DNA of 64,000 nucleotides, taken from NCBI RefSeq assembly GCF_010078235.1, contig NZ_JAABOS010000002.1, forward strand, positions 548,388 through 612,387, in the 5' to 3' direction. The stretch comes from Cognatundibacterium crateris. Its GTDB lineage: Bacteria > Pseudomonadota > Gammaproteobacteria > Burkholderiales > Burkholderiaceae_D. The translations under genes were made by a program, and so were the position numbers. Under the pieces are notes generated by a model, which saw only the letters and a program-made list of their open reading frames with translations, made no database searches and was not told the origin of the DNA. This document shows positions 1 through 8,376 of this stretch, one piece after another. The first letter of the stretch is position 1, and every line of letters begins with the position of its first letter.

Positions 1-29
1 CCAAAGTGTTTGATATTTCCATTGAATAG

Positions 30-458
30 TTATCCTTTTAAAAAATCACTCTGTTGACTGCCAAAAAATGCCGACACCATTTGATCCCGGCGCGGCTTAA
101 TACGCATCGCTCTACGCCGGGCATTAAATGCATCAAAGCGATCAGCGTCTTGCTTAAGCCTGTTTCGGTACTTCCTTGATTTTTCAGCGCCGGTCATTGC
201 TCTCGGCTTTGCTGCATCGGCACCAGAGCCAACAATGAATGCCGGCTGATAGAGATCGTGCTTTTGACCAATGTGCGACCACGAAATTATGTGAATTTGC
301 TTGTTAGCGCGCAGGAACGAGATGTAGCCGGTAGCCCAGCGACGAGAGATGCAGATATGCTCCGACACCTCCTGAACAGTCCTGGGGATGGACATAAAGG
401 CGCAGATCCTTTTAATCCGCAGCTGTGCGCGAGGCGAGTTGAATTTCATCGCACCCAT
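30..458 (-). CDS. Phage protein with winged-helix-like N-terminus
   Basis: A 142-residue basic protein of unknown function at the left edge of the prophage. Its first 60 residues look like a small winged-helix DNA-binding fold (a helix, then EVSEHICISRRWATGYIS as a possible recognition helix, then a beta wing). A highly charged Lys/Arg-rich tail follows. I start it at the ATG at 458 because a strong GGGAGGA ribosome-binding site lies six bases upstream. That ATG overlaps the TAA of the preceding gene (TAATG), so the two are translationally coupled. It lies downstream of the terminase genes on the leftward transcript. The DNA-binding role is inferred from sequence pattern only. Confidence 0.6.
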   Translation of the reverse strand: MGAMKFNSPRAQLRIKRICAFMSIPRTVQEVSEHICISRRWATGYISFLRANKQIHIISWSHIGQKHDLYQPAFIVGSGADAAKPRAMTGAEKSRKYRNRLKQDADRFDAFNARRRAMRIKPRRDQMVSAFFGSQQSDFLKG

Positions 459-658
459 TATTTCCTCCCACAAACCCGACGCTTAACTTCTTCCAGGTTC
501 GTGCTGCGAAACCAATGCTTTGCACACGCCAACTCATCCGGCTTTGGCAAATCGCAGGAGGCGATAGGTGCCAAATGCTCACGCGACCGTTTTCCTATTT
601 CATAGGAAACTGTACAAAACATAAGCAGCGCCAAAATTAGAAGAATAATGTCTTTCAT
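458..658 (-). CDS. Small single-span membrane protein of the prophage
   Basis: A 66-residue protein beginning MKDIILLILALLMF. One hydrophobic helix (about residues 3-21) is followed by a short polar tail with two cysteines. The reading frame is open further upstream, but this ATG fits best: it starts directly after the previous gene's stop at 664 and gives a clean N-terminal membrane anchor. Small anchored proteins after packaging genes are often lysis components such as spanin subunits, but I see no lipobox or periplasmic coiled coil, so no function is assigned. Confidence 0.5.
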   Translation of the reverse strand: MKDIILLILALLMFCTVSYEIGKRSREHLAPIASCDLPKPDELACAKHWFRSTNLEEVKRRVCGRK

Positions 659-663
659 GGGTT

Positions 664-987
664 TTATATCCCGAATTCGGCTAAAAGCGCGCACGAAGAA
701 GCAATAGACTTTCTCAGCTGCTCTGCGGATACATCGCTGCATAAGATCGACTTAACCAAGTCATGCAACTGGCTGACAACCGCTTCGCGGGTTGGCGCCT
801 GATCCAGAGATTTGGAATTTCTAACACCGACCATTCGGAGTGCGACTGTCGCTGCAGTCTCAGAAATATCCTGGGGATTCAACATTAAATGTTTCGGTGA
901 ATTTGCCAAAATACCAGCGCCAACCGAAATTAAAGCACTATCGAAAAAGTCAGCATCCGACATGCGGCCAACAGCATTTCCAAGCAT
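664..987 (-). CDS. Hypothetical phage protein
   Basis: A 107-residue, mostly helical protein that I do not recognise. The ATG at 987 has an AGGA ribosome-binding site eight bases upstream. It is the first gene of a short leftward unit (this gene, the membrane protein at 458-658, the winged-helix protein at 30-458). A palindromic operator and promoter-like element lie just upstream at 1034-1081, so it probably starts its own transcript rather than relying on read-through from the terminase. Confidence 0.5.
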   Translation of the reverse strand: MLGNAVGRMSDADFFDSALISVGAGILANSPKHLMLNPQDISETAATVALRMVGVRNSKSLDQAPTREAVVSQLHDLVKSILCSDVSAEQLRKSIASSCALLAEFGI

Positions 988-1033
988 GAGAGTTCCTAAA
1001 TAAGTTCAAATTAAATCCTGATAAAACTTATTA

Positions 1034-1081
1034 TAGCCATATAAGGCTATTTTTGGAACTAAAAAAACTCTTTTATGGCTA
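1034..1081 (-). promoter_or_regulatory. Phage operator/promoter element (two sites)
   Basis: TAGCC-ATATAA-GGCTA at 1034-1049 is a perfect palindrome in its arms. Read leftward it runs straight into TATAAT, a consensus -10 box. A weaker copy (AACTC-N6-GGCTA, 1066-1081) lies 32 bp away, about three helical turns. The same element recurs before other transcription units of this prophage. A repressor bound here would cover the promoter of the 987-to-30 gene group. Confidence 0.6.
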
Positions 1082-1088
1082 TTTATTT

Positions 1089-2618
1089 TTATGCGTCCGC
1101 AAACATCTCATCTGCAACAGCTTCTGCCTTTTCAATCGCACTACCCACAATGCCGCTGCTCGCACCACTCTCGGCGATCAGATAGTTAGCATTTTCAAGA
1201 AATGCAAATGAACATGCATCCCACAAGTCCGGAGACGGTATTCCGTCAGCAGCCATGTCCGCCTTTTTCTCAATATAGCGACGCGCCTTCTCGTCGTAGT
1301 GATAAGGGATTCTTGATCCTTGTTTGATGAGCTTTTTGATTATTGACTTTGGAATATCTGAATTAATCCCGAAGCGCCCCTCCTGGACAGCACGAGCGAT
1401 GCCACAGCATGCCTGCGCACGCTGGTTGACATACCGCTCCTTGTATTCAGTCTTGAAGTTTGGCGAGCCCCAAAGCACCTTAACGAAGTTCGTAAAATCA
1501 TTCTTCTCAAGTTGCTTGATAACGCTCAGTCCAATGCCGCCGCCGTCGATAATCGCCGTAGAGTTGGACAGATTTCCCGACTGTACAATGATGTCGCCGT
1601 AAACGTCGCTTGGGTCTTTGGAGTTTGAGCAAAGAGGCACGCTGACTATCTGTACTCTGCGCGCATCGGCGCCGTATTCGCCATGGCCTATTACTTTTGC
1701 AGCAATCAGAGCGGTATCATCGCGATATCCGCCACCACCGATATCACTTAGCAGAAACCATCCATATTCCTCATCATCTCTAATGACCTGCTTTCCTACG
1801 CAAGCCTCAATAGATGCAGCACCGGTCAGGTACTTCCCTGCTAACTCGCAGAACTGGCCGACCACCTTGATTAACCATTCCTCGAGCGAGTATTGCGCTT
1901 TTTTCTCAATCAAGAACTCATCAGACACAAGCGGGGAATCTATAGAGCTAAAGCTTAGGGCATTCCATACACCGCCCTCCTCTTTCGATAAGGAGTGATG
2001 CTGGTCATAGAAAAAACCACTCTGACGAGTTGGCTGGGATGCGCATACCGCCCGATTTCGCGCATCTGTCATCGATCCAGATATAACACCCCAGTTTGCA
2101 TCCGGAATGCCGGAGCTCTCATCAAGCAGCCAAAGCAGCGCGTAATTGTGGGCACCGGCCAAGTTCTCCGGACTTCCTTTTGGCGCCGACCTGGGCGAGA
2201 TAAACCAATTTAACTTGAAGCCCTTGATATAGACCCGCTGGTTCTCAATCTCGAAGTAATCCGCAATCCAAGCATGCGCACCTTTTTGAATGTCAGTCTT
2301 ACGGGCTGCGAATTCCTTCCAAACGCCATCGGTAATGGTTTTTAACTTCGGAGCATGCAAAAATGTATTTGACGTGTAGTAGCAAAATAAGTGCCACAGC
2401 GCGATAACAGAATATCCGCCAGTCTTACCGGTACCATGTCCCGATGTGACGCTAGTTCTGGATCCAAACGGAGCAACAGACTCAAACATTTCGACTTGCT
2501 GAAAGGTTGGTGTCATGCCTATCACTTCAATGCAAAACCGCGTTATATCAACGCAATACCTCTCAACAAACGGGAGGTATCGCGGATCATCAAGAATACT
2601 TTTCTTTGCTACGGCCAT
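1089..2618 (-). CDS. Phage terminase large subunit
   Basis: This is the packaging motor ATPase and nuclease that translocates phage DNA into the prohead and cuts it (509 residues). The N-terminal ATPase has a Walker A, GHGTGKT, at residues 60-66 and a Walker B ending in Asp166-Glu167 (LLWLLDESSG). The C-terminal RNase H-like nuclease shows SDIGGGGYRDD around 291 (Asp292), a second acidic strand (AIIDGGG) and a late Asp (SPDLWDA). Both domains look intact and length is normal. The start overlaps the small-subunit stop as TAATG, so the two subunits are coupled. The portal and head genes expected next are not in the window. Confidence 0.92.
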   Translation of the reverse strand: MAVAKKSILDDPRYLPFVERYCVDITRFCIEVIGMTPTFQQVEMFESVAPFGSRTSVTSGHGTGKTGGYSVIALWHLFCYYTSNTFLHAPKLKTITDGVWKEFAARKTDIQKGAHAWIADYFEIENQRVYIKGFKLNWFISPRSAPKGSPENLAGAHNYALLWLLDESSGIPDANWGVISGSMTDARNRAVCASQPTRQSGFFYDQHHSLSKEEGGVWNALSFSSIDSPLVSDEFLIEKKAQYSLEEWLIKVVGQFCELAGKYLTGAASIEACVGKQVIRDDEEYGWFLLSDIGGGGYRDDTALIAAKVIGHGEYGADARRVQIVSVPLCSNSKDPSDVYGDIIVQSGNLSNSTAIIDGGGIGLSVIKQLEKNDFTNFVKVLWGSPNFKTEYKERYVNQRAQACCGIARAVQEGRFGINSDIPKSIIKKLIKQGSRIPYHYDEKARRYIEKKADMAADGIPSPDLWDACSFAFLENANYLIAESGASSGIVGSAIEKAEAVADEMFADA

Positions 2619-3334
2619 TACTTTTGATTCAATCCAAGTCGTTCATATCGTCCCGATGCAGCTGCGGCACTAGATTTAATCTCCGCCATTTTTTGGTCGT
2701 AGATTTCGTTCAGTTTTTCAGTACTAGTGACCGTCAACGCTACCTCAGCAACACTCTCAACTTTGTTTTTTAGACGCGTCAGATTTGGCGCCATGAATAC
2801 CAGGACGCGACTTTCATATGCGCCAGATAGTCCGCCCTCGACCATCAATGACTCCTGTAGATCCTGGCATCGCGTGAGCGTGTCGGAAAAGAGTTGATGG
2901 ACTAAATTACCTTTTTCATCTTTTTTCGATGCCCACTCATACAAAGTATCTCTACTTACGCCGATTTTCGACGCAAACCTTGTGATGGTAGGAAAAGTGT
3001 TTGTGATATGCCGCTTCTCGAAAACGCCAGGCTTAACTTCGACCTCAACCTCACGGTGAACCTCAATATTGAAGTAGTCCAGCATCATCTGGCAGTATTC
3101 TGGCTTGTATTTTGTCGGGCGCCATGGGTCAAGCACCTTTTCTGTCGACGTGCGCCGCTTAGTAGCTGGCTTACTATCTGGTTTTTTTATGGGCTTTTTT
3201 TCTTGCGATTTCGATTGAGTCGCAGATTTACTGGCTTTCGGCGTAGTTGATGACCGTTTAGGGGTAGCCTTATTTTGCGATTTTACAGGTACCCGGTCTT
3301 TAGAATCAGTCTCAGTAGTTTTCTTGATGGGCAT
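2618..3334 (-). CDS. Phage terminase small subunit
   Basis: This is the DNA-recognition partner of the terminase (238 residues). The first 75 residues are a Lys/Ser/Thr-rich disordered tail. A helix-turn-helix follows around residues 115-140 (ITRFASKIGVSRDTLYEWAS), then a helical oligomerisation region and GLSGAYESRVLVFMAPN, the pattern seen in P22 Gp3-like small terminases. It is directly upstream of and overlaps the large subunit. The ribosome-binding site is AGAGGT, seven bases before the ATG. The basic N-terminal extension is longer than usual for the family. Function is inferred from the fold pattern and position. Confidence 0.8.
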   Translation of the reverse strand: MPIKKTTETDSKDRVPVKSQNKATPKRSSTTPKASKSATQSKSQEKKPIKKPDSKPATKRRTSTEKVLDPWRPTKYKPEYCQMMLDYFNIEVHREVEVEVKPGVFEKRHITNTFPTITRFASKIGVSRDTLYEWASKKDEKGNLVHQLFSDTLTRCQDLQESLMVEGGLSGAYESRVLVFMAPNLTRLKNKVESVAEVALTVTSTEKLNEIYDQKMAEIKSSAAAASGRYERLGLNQK

Positions 3335-3349
3335 AGATACCTCTTACTT

Positions 3350-3664
3350 CTATTTTGATGTTTGAAACACCATCATTGAGCTATGGTGCATTGGAACAGA
3401 ACTAATTGATTTATAGAACACCCCCGCGCCAGATACGTACCCATAGACATAACGCGGGACAGGCAGTGCATTACGTCGCCATTCCAGCTCCCCGCCTCTA
3501 CCGTTCCAATAATCCCGAACGGTTGGCGAAATCTCTGAGAAGGCTTTGTAAAGGGTATCCAAATCCTTTACATCACATATCCTTTGCCACCCTGGATGCA
3601 CAGAGCACCACTCCAGCGCACACTGCGCCGCTTCATCAGCCGAATAAAACAGGCAATCAGTCAT
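3350..3664 (-). CDS. Hypothetical phage protein
   Basis: A 104-residue protein without recognisable domains, rich in Tyr, Trp and Ser. It lies 15 bp upstream of the small terminase and 12 bp downstream of the XRE-type gene, in the same direction, so it is clearly part of the packaging transcript. An AGGA site precedes the ATG at 3664. It is probably real because of the tight spacing on both sides. Confidence 0.55.
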   Translation of the reverse strand: MTDCLFYSADEAAQCALEWCSVHPGWQRICDVKDLDTLYKAFSEISPTVRDYWNGRGGELEWRRNALPVPRYVYGYVSGAGVFYKSISSVPMHHSSMMVFQTSK

Positions 3665-3676
3665 TGATTCCTATCC

Positions 3677-4360
3677 CTACTGGCCGCCAAATAGATCCAG
3701 CATGCCCTCATCGCTATTGGCCTGACTCATATTGACGCGATTGGAAACGAGTGCCTGCCGGCGCTCCATGAATTTATTTGCTGCCTGCACAACTGCGTGC
3801 GCCTCATCAATAGCACTTTGAAGTGTTGAGCCTGCAATTACATCTTCTTCAAACTGTGAGTTCCTACGACAAACCGTATCGAACGCCAGGAAGCATTTAT
3901 TCATTGATGTGAGCAAGCTACTCATATACCCCTGCATCGGGGTCATATCTGCAGCATTGGCAAGCAAAACAGTAACCATTCGGTCATTCTGCGCGGCGAT
4001 CTGCTCTCGCACAGCCCGGAGAATAGCCATACGCTCCGCAGTCTCTGGATCACGCTCGGGCTCATCATGCAACCCCATCAAGTAATCCATGCTGACGCCG
4101 TATGCTTTCGCTGCTTTTATGAGGAAGTCTTTAGGTATCTTCGCAAATCCGGACTCAACCTTACTGAGCGCGGATGAATTTTTGTACCCGAGGAGTTGCG
4201 ATGCTTCGATCTGGTCAAGCCGATTTAAATTGCGAGCATGGATCAATCGCTTACGCACAACTTCATTTATGGGCTCTTCCGGAAATGAAGATGCCAAGCG
4301 AGCAGCCGCACCGCGGCGAAAGTTGGCAATTGGGTGTAGTTCAGGCATCACTCGTGTCAT
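3677..4360 (-). CDS. XRE-family helix-turn-helix regulator
   Basis: A 227-residue putative transcription regulator. Residues about 37-95 form an XRE/Cro-type helix-turn-helix (IEASQLLGYKNSSALSKVES is the helix-turn-helix core). A long helical region of unknown function follows, which may oligomerise or bind a ligand. It has no S24 peptidase domain. It starts at the ATG immediately following the TGA of the Ref-like gene (no gap), with GAGAGC as ribosome-binding site. Its place between the nuclease and terminase genes suggests control of the late or packaging genes rather than lysogeny, but that is inference. Confidence 0.75.
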   Translation of the reverse strand: MTRVMPELHPIANFRRGAAARLASSFPEEPINEVVRKRLIHARNLNRLDQIEASQLLGYKNSSALSKVESGFAKIPKDFLIKAAKAYGVSMDYLMGLHDEPERDPETAERMAILRAVREQIAAQNDRMVTVLLANAADMTPMQGYMSSLLTSMNKCFLAFDTVCRRNSQFEEDVIAGSTLQSAIDEAHAVVQAANKFMERRQALVSNRVNMSQANSDEGMLDLFGGQ

Positions 4361-4753
4361 TCAGCTCTCACTTATAAAACCTAGTTTTTGTTGCGTTTCC
4401 TCTATCAACCCCAGCTCCGTAACACCGAACCTGAGTTCCCAGTTTTTCCTGCCCTGATGTATCCCATCTGAACCAGTATGGTGATTGGGACATAATGGGC
4501 ATGTATCAGTGTCCTTGGCTCGCCGCCCGCCACCAGTACCCGTGCGCCTATGGTGAACTTCGCACGCTACCCACCCATACCCAAGCATTGCGCATATTGC
4601 GCAGCCCAATGCGGCGACCTTCGACATATAATCTGGATTTGAATAGCCCTCTTTGCGCTTGGTGTGTTTTTTCTTAAATTTCGAGCGCCTTAGCTCGCCA
4701 GCAGCAGCCTTAAATCCACTGCCCCGGCTCTTGAATCCTGATCTTTTAAGCAT
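4361..4753 (-). CDS. Ref-like HNH (RecA-dependent) nuclease
   Basis: A 130-residue protein resembling the P1 Ref/RecA-dependent nuclease group of HNH enzymes. The first 40 residues are very basic, as in Ref. Two zinc-type cysteine pairs are visible (Cys51/Cys54 and Cys85/Cys88) with His67-His68, His91-His92 and His99, in the order expected of the HNH core. Known Ref cuts DNA at RecA-made displacement loops and boosts recombination. Here it would act with the phage RecT system. It begins 21-31 bases downstream of a TATAAT-bearing operator copy (4785-4800). Catalysis itself is inferred from the conserved residues. Confidence 0.7.
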   Translation of the reverse strand: MLKRSGFKSRGSGFKAAAGELRRSKFKKKHTKRKEGYSNPDYMSKVAALGCAICAMLGYGWVACEVHHRRTGTGGGRRAKDTDTCPLCPNHHTGSDGIHQGRKNWELRFGVTELGLIEETQQKLGFISES

Positions 4754-4784
4754 AACAAACTTAATATTCGTTTATGCATAATTA

Positions 4785-4800
4785 TAGCTTAATACGGGTT
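4785..4800 (-). promoter_or_regulatory. Degenerate copy of the phage operator with -10 box
   Basis: Read leftward, AACCC-GTATTA-AGCTA runs into TATAAT, the same geometry as the better copy at 1034-1049. It fills the gap between the DUF1367 gene and the Ref-like gene and would place transcription start about 20 bases before the Ref start codon. Only parts of both arms match, so confidence is moderate. Confidence 0.4.
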
Positions 4801-4807
4801 TTGCTAG

Positions 4808-5281
4808 TCAAATAAATGACATCACTCCATCCAAAAAAGCGAGCTCATTGACAGAATTTTTAAGCCATCTTTCATTCTCTGTTGGATAGAAAAATTTGAT
4901 GATCACGTCTACAAGTTCACTATGCAGCGAGGAGAAATCGAACTCATCCATCTCTTCATAACTCCATGACCGAGGTACCCGAATAACCTCACCTGTCGCA
5001 GCATCGACATACTCACGGACAAATGACGTTTGCATTGACAAGAACCAACGCAAGGCATCCTCGGAGTCAAACCGACATTGATTCTCAAAGACGAAGTGAA
5101 GCATAAGAAATACCAGGCGATGATGCTTCCCGTTGCGCTCCTTCTTTATATCGAACGAGACGACATCGCCATGGCTAAGCTGGATCCTAGAAATGACCTT
5201 TAGGTCTTTCTGTGTTGATGGGACTAGACAGGCTTGCGACCTACCAGGGGGGAGAAAATAGACAAGTGAAACTTTTGGCAT
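4808..5281 (-). CDS. DUF1367-like phage protein
   Basis: A 157-residue protein that fits the DUF1367 family found beside recombination and nin-type genes in many phages. The family-like signatures are RNGKHHRLVFLMLHFVFEN in the middle and a C-terminal SWSYEEMDEFDFSSLHSELVD run. The biochemical role of the family is not established. It lies 7 bp downstream of the methyltransferase gene and 54 bp upstream of the Ref-like nuclease. No strong ribosome-binding site is visible before the ATG at 5281, which suggests coupling to the upstream gene. Confidence 0.6.
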   Translation of the reverse strand: MPKVSLVYFLPPGRSQACLVPSTQKDLKVISRIQLSHGDVVSFDIKKERNGKHHRLVFLMLHFVFENQCRFDSEDALRWFLSMQTSFVREYVDAATGEVIRVPRSWSYEEMDEFDFSSLHSELVDVIIKFFYPTENERWLKNSVNELAFLDGVMSFI

Positions 5282-5287
5282 AGACGT

Positions 5288-6454
5288 CTATAAGAAGAAA
5301 TCCCGCTGAACTAAAGGGGCGCTCCCTATATTCGACAAACATCTACTTTTTTCAAAAGACTTCTGAATGCGCCCCTCAGCAATAGTCAAATATTGGGGAG
5401 ATAACTCGATACCAATAAAATCAAATCCCTCGATACCAGCTGCTTTGCCTGTACTTCCTGACCCCATGAATGGGTCAAGAACGATTCCGCCCGCTGGGGT
5501 GACTAAGCGACACAAGTATTTCATCAGTTCAGTCGGCTTGACAGTTGGATGGTAGTTTCCATTGCGCGCAGACCAATCGGCATCCTCACGCTCTCGCATA
5601 GTTGCATTTGTTGATACAGCTGGAACGTCACCACTTTTAAGCCCTTCATTTCGATCCTTACGGCTAGCTTTAGCGCAGTAAAAAAAGCGGGCAGCACTTT
5701 TTTCAAGCTCGATACGAGGTTCGTGCGATGCAATACGACCAATCATTCCTCCGAATTTGACTGCACCACTGAAACCATTTGCAGTTGGTTCGTTTCCAGT
5801 AATTTTCCCCTGCTGGCCTTTCGCATCTGGGAACGCGGCTAGCACCTCATCACTGCCGTCGTGGATTAAGTTGGCCGGCCAGCGGCCGACGTGTTCACTA
5901 ACTTCCTGGCTAAGCCCACGCCCATCACCGGCGGAAAATCTACCACCTTGAATAGCCGTGTTGATGCGGGTCTTTACTGCGTCATCACCAACCCTGCACC
6001 CATCAATATTCGGCGCCCCCGTGCCATACTCCAGGACGTTCGCAGCCACGGTACCGACAAGTGGCTTTCGCGCTACACAGATCGGCTCGTGTGCTGGCTT
6101 GAGTGCGGTGCCCCAGCCTTGCCACTGCCCATCAAGGTTTCTGGACTTCGGGAATCCTGACCCATAAACCCACATAATTTGATCGCGTATCTGGAAGCCC
6201 GCATCCTCAATTGCGCACGTCATGCGGTGATAAGTACGAGAACCACTGAAGGCCAGTAAGTGACCGCCTGGCTTCAACACTCGTAGTACTTCAGCCCACA
6301 TTTGTGGGTTATAAGCGATACCACTTGCGTCCCAAGACTTTCCCATAAATCCAATCTCGTAAGGAGGATCGGTAACAACTGAATCAACGCTGTTATCAGG
6401 GAATCTCTTCATTATTTCTACGCAGTCCCCAAGATGCAATGCATATTCACTCAT
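5288..6454 (-). CDS. Phage DNA methyltransferase, N4/N6 beta class
   Basis: A 388-residue amino-methyltransferase that modifies adenine-N6 or cytosine-N4. Motif IV is DPPY at residues 29-32, followed by the target-recognition middle region. Motif I (DPFMGSGSTG, from residue 327) lies at the C-terminus, and this IV-before-I order defines the beta class. AdoMet binding and catalytic residues look intact. No restriction endonuclease gene is next to it, so it is an orphan enzyme, either protecting phage DNA from host restriction or acting on gene expression. The recognition sequence cannot be read from the protein. Confidence 0.88.
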   Translation of the reverse strand: MSEYALHLGDCVEIMKRFPDNSVDSVVTDPPYEIGFMGKSWDASGIAYNPQMWAEVLRVLKPGGHLLAFSGSRTYHRMTCAIEDAGFQIRDQIMWVYGSGFPKSRNLDGQWQGWGTALKPAHEPICVARKPLVGTVAANVLEYGTGAPNIDGCRVGDDAVKTRINTAIQGGRFSAGDGRGLSQEVSEHVGRWPANLIHDGSDEVLAAFPDAKGQQGKITGNEPTANGFSGAVKFGGMIGRIASHEPRIELEKSAARFFYCAKASRKDRNEGLKSGDVPAVSTNATMREREDADWSARNGNYHPTVKPTELMKYLCRLVTPAGGIVLDPFMGSGSTGKAAGIEGFDFIGIELSPQYLTIAEGRIQKSFEKSRCLSNIGSAPLVQRDFFL

Positions 6455-6507
6455 AACTTATTCTTTTTTTGCTTGTTTTAATCATTTTTGAATAATTGTA
6501 GGCGCAA

Positions 6508-7254
6508 CTATACGGCTGTAGGACAGGCATCTTTCACCTGGAACTTTGCCCATTCACCGGCAATCCAATGGATACCTTTTGGAGTGAATCTAGCCTGGTT
6601 GAATGCGTGGTTGGAAGTGCTCGATGTCCCAGCTTTGATTTCAAAACGTCCACAGTCAATGTGTGGCTGATAGGGAGTCCAACCGTCGCCAAGCTTGTAC
6701 ATGATGTGGCGCGCATTCAAAAACCGCCTAAAATCAGACTCATTTGCCCCAAGGAGCTTGCAAACCTGCCGAAATCCCTTAGAGCCGGTTGCGTCAACGT
6801 ATTTCTCTACGAATTCAACGTGGGGCTTAGTAGCCTCAATCTGTGCAGCCTGCTCCTCAATAATTTCTGCCTGAGCAAGTGCCAGCCGCAAGGCCTCTGT
6901 CATCGTCTTCGGGGCGCTAAATACCTTTTCAGAAAGCTGGTTGCGCATCTCAAAAAACACCCTGACAAGCCTCACCTTAAACTTTCGTACAACCTCGGTG
7001 TTGCGCATGTACGAAAACAACAATGTTGCATGATGCTCGTTCAATAGCGCATATTCGGTATTCCCGCCGCCATGCGAGCCAGGCAATCTTGGTCTGATTT
7101 CAAATCCGACCAAGCCAAATTCTTCCAAATCTGCGAGATATGTACGAACAAGCTTAATTACACTTGAATGATCGAGTTCAGACCCATTTGCAATATCGAT
7201 GGATGTTGTAACTAGCTGACCATTCGACAAACAAGTAACAATTGACTCACTCAT
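6508..7254 (-). CDS. Phage Rha/KilAC-type antirepressor
   Basis: A 248-residue two-domain regulator. The N-terminal part (about residues 10-105) is a pRha-type domain (EYALLNEHHATLLFSYMRNT, then the VRRFFEMRN-like helix). A coiled-coil linker (EIIEEQAAQIEA) leads to a C-terminal KilAC/ANT domain (about 120-245, with FRQVCKLLGANESDFRRFL). Proteins of this architecture act as antirepressors or DNA-binding regulators in temperate phages. The ATG at 7254 is chosen because AGGAG lies eight bases upstream. Since the CI-like repressor of this phage lacks a self-cleaving domain, this protein is a good candidate for the induction switch (inference). Confidence 0.78.
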   Translation of the reverse strand: MSESIVTCLSNGQLVTTSIDIANGSELDHSSVIKLVRTYLADLEEFGLVGFEIRPRLPGSHGGGNTEYALLNEHHATLLFSYMRNTEVVRKFKVRLVRVFFEMRNQLSEKVFSAPKTMTEALRLALAQAEIIEEQAAQIEATKPHVEFVEKYVDATGSKGFRQVCKLLGANESDFRRFLNARHIMYKLGDGWTPYQPHIDCGRFEIKAGTSSTSNHAFNQARFTPKGIHWIAGEWAKFQVKDACPTAV

Positions 7255-7269
7255 CAAAAATACTCCTGA

Positions 7270-7905
7270 TTATTCTTTGGGGAAATGTTTAGCCAACTTC
7301 AGAAGACCATCCATGCAACACTCAACAGCACGCATTGGCATCATGATTGCAACAGCTTCTGGAACGAGTCCAAACTGAACAATCACAGGCGAACTTTCAT
7401 CACCGCTACTCCAAAAACGAACAGACTGCATACGAGTGTCCTTGAGCCCCATTCCAAACAAATGCGCCAAAACATTCATGGAAATAGCCTGTGGCACTTT
7501 CTCAGTAAGCGCCGCGAAATCAGGTAGCACCCTCTGATAGACCGGGTACTTCGCACCGGTAATCAAGCACTTGTTTGGCTGAACGTATATTTCAAATGTG
7601 CCATCAAGCAACATAAGACGCTGCGTTTCGGTGTCTACTTGACACATAACACCGGCTTTAATCTGTGAATTTTTAGCACTCTTACGAACGGCATCCGAAT
7701 CAATCCGGCAGTTAATCTCTTGATCGCAGATTGCCAGAACATCCCGGATGCAGAGCATCGCATGCCCATTTGTAGCCACCAATACGGCACCGCCATCCTT
7801 GTGAGGGGAAATAAAAACACCCTCCAGGTAATAACGAGCACCACCCTTAGCGACAAAGGAGTTCAGCATTTTTATGTATTTGGCCTGAAATTGAATAATG
7901 CTCAC
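7270..7905 (-). CDS. Two-domain DnaN-like sliding clamp homologue
   Basis: A 211-residue protein resembling only domains II and III of bacterial DnaN (normally about 366 residues). Residues 24-51 (ARYYLEGV...ATNGHAML) match the start of DnaN domain II (RYYLNGM...ATDGHRLA in E. coli). MMPMR at 188-192 matches the end of domain III (VMPMR), but 19 extra residues follow. Domain I is absent, not merely mis-started: the upstream gene overlaps at GTGA. Length is close to T4 gp45 (228), a trimeric two-domain clamp. It probably tethers a polymerase or nuclease during phage replication, or interferes with the host clamp. The GTG start is preceded by AGGGTGG. Confidence 0.72.
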   Translation of the reverse strand: MSIIQFQAKYIKMLNSFVAKGGARYYLEGVFISPHKDGGAVLVATNGHAMLCIRDVLAICDQEINCRIDSDAVRKSAKNSQIKAGVMCQVDTETQRLMLLDGTFEIYVQPNKCLITGAKYPVYQRVLPDFAALTEKVPQAISMNVLAHLFGMGLKDTRMQSVRFWSSGDESSPVIVQFGLVPEAVAIMMPMRAVECCMDGLLKLAKHFPKE

Positions 7906-8330
7906 GCTGCCACCCTTACATTCTGATCAAGGAGATGATGCGCAGAACGTGCGCAGTCAGAGACTAGACCCGTTTCAATATTGGGCAAAATCTTGAAATA
8001 GAACGAATGGAAAGCGCATAAATTCTTGTATTCGCCCGTCGTCAGCGTCAGTATGTCGCCACTTCTTTTCCATGCCTTCTGCAGCGATTCGTATGCAGCT
8101 GCGGCAACAGAGTCGAGATAAGCATGCCTAGTCATCCGCGCCAAAAACATGCCAGTTACTACTGAAAAAGCAATATGATTCCGCCCGACTTCACCACAAG
8201 CATTTCGCTTGAGGGTGTCAAAATGAATCAAATACATCAGCTCAATTTTATCGGCGTCAGCTTTGCCCAATGGCTGCTTTCTAGCAATCAATGCCAACCC
8301 AGGGTTTGGAATATTTTTTTTCATATTCAT
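7902..8330 (-). CDS. Hypothetical phage protein upstream of clamp gene
   Basis: A 142-residue, mainly helical protein that I do not recognise. Its TGA overlaps the GTG start of the clamp-like gene, so the two are translationally coupled and perhaps functionally linked. It contains several Cys and His residues (for example CARSAHH near the C-terminus) but no clear metal-binding spacing. Confidence 0.6.
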   Translation of the reverse strand: MNMKKNIPNPGLALIARKQPLGKADADKIELMYLIHFDTLKRNACGEVGRNHIAFSVVTGMFLARMTRHAYLDSVAAAAYESLQKAWKRSGDILTLTTGEYKNLCAFHSFYFKILPNIETGLVSDCARSAHHLLDQNVRVAA

Positions 8331-8376
8331 CAGATATTCTTCAAATTATTTGTTATGCCGGATCCATAAAATCATG

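Noticed and set aside
4174-4457. Plus-strand frames opposite the XRE and Ref-like genes
   Set aside because: They are antisense shadows of well-supported leftward genes.
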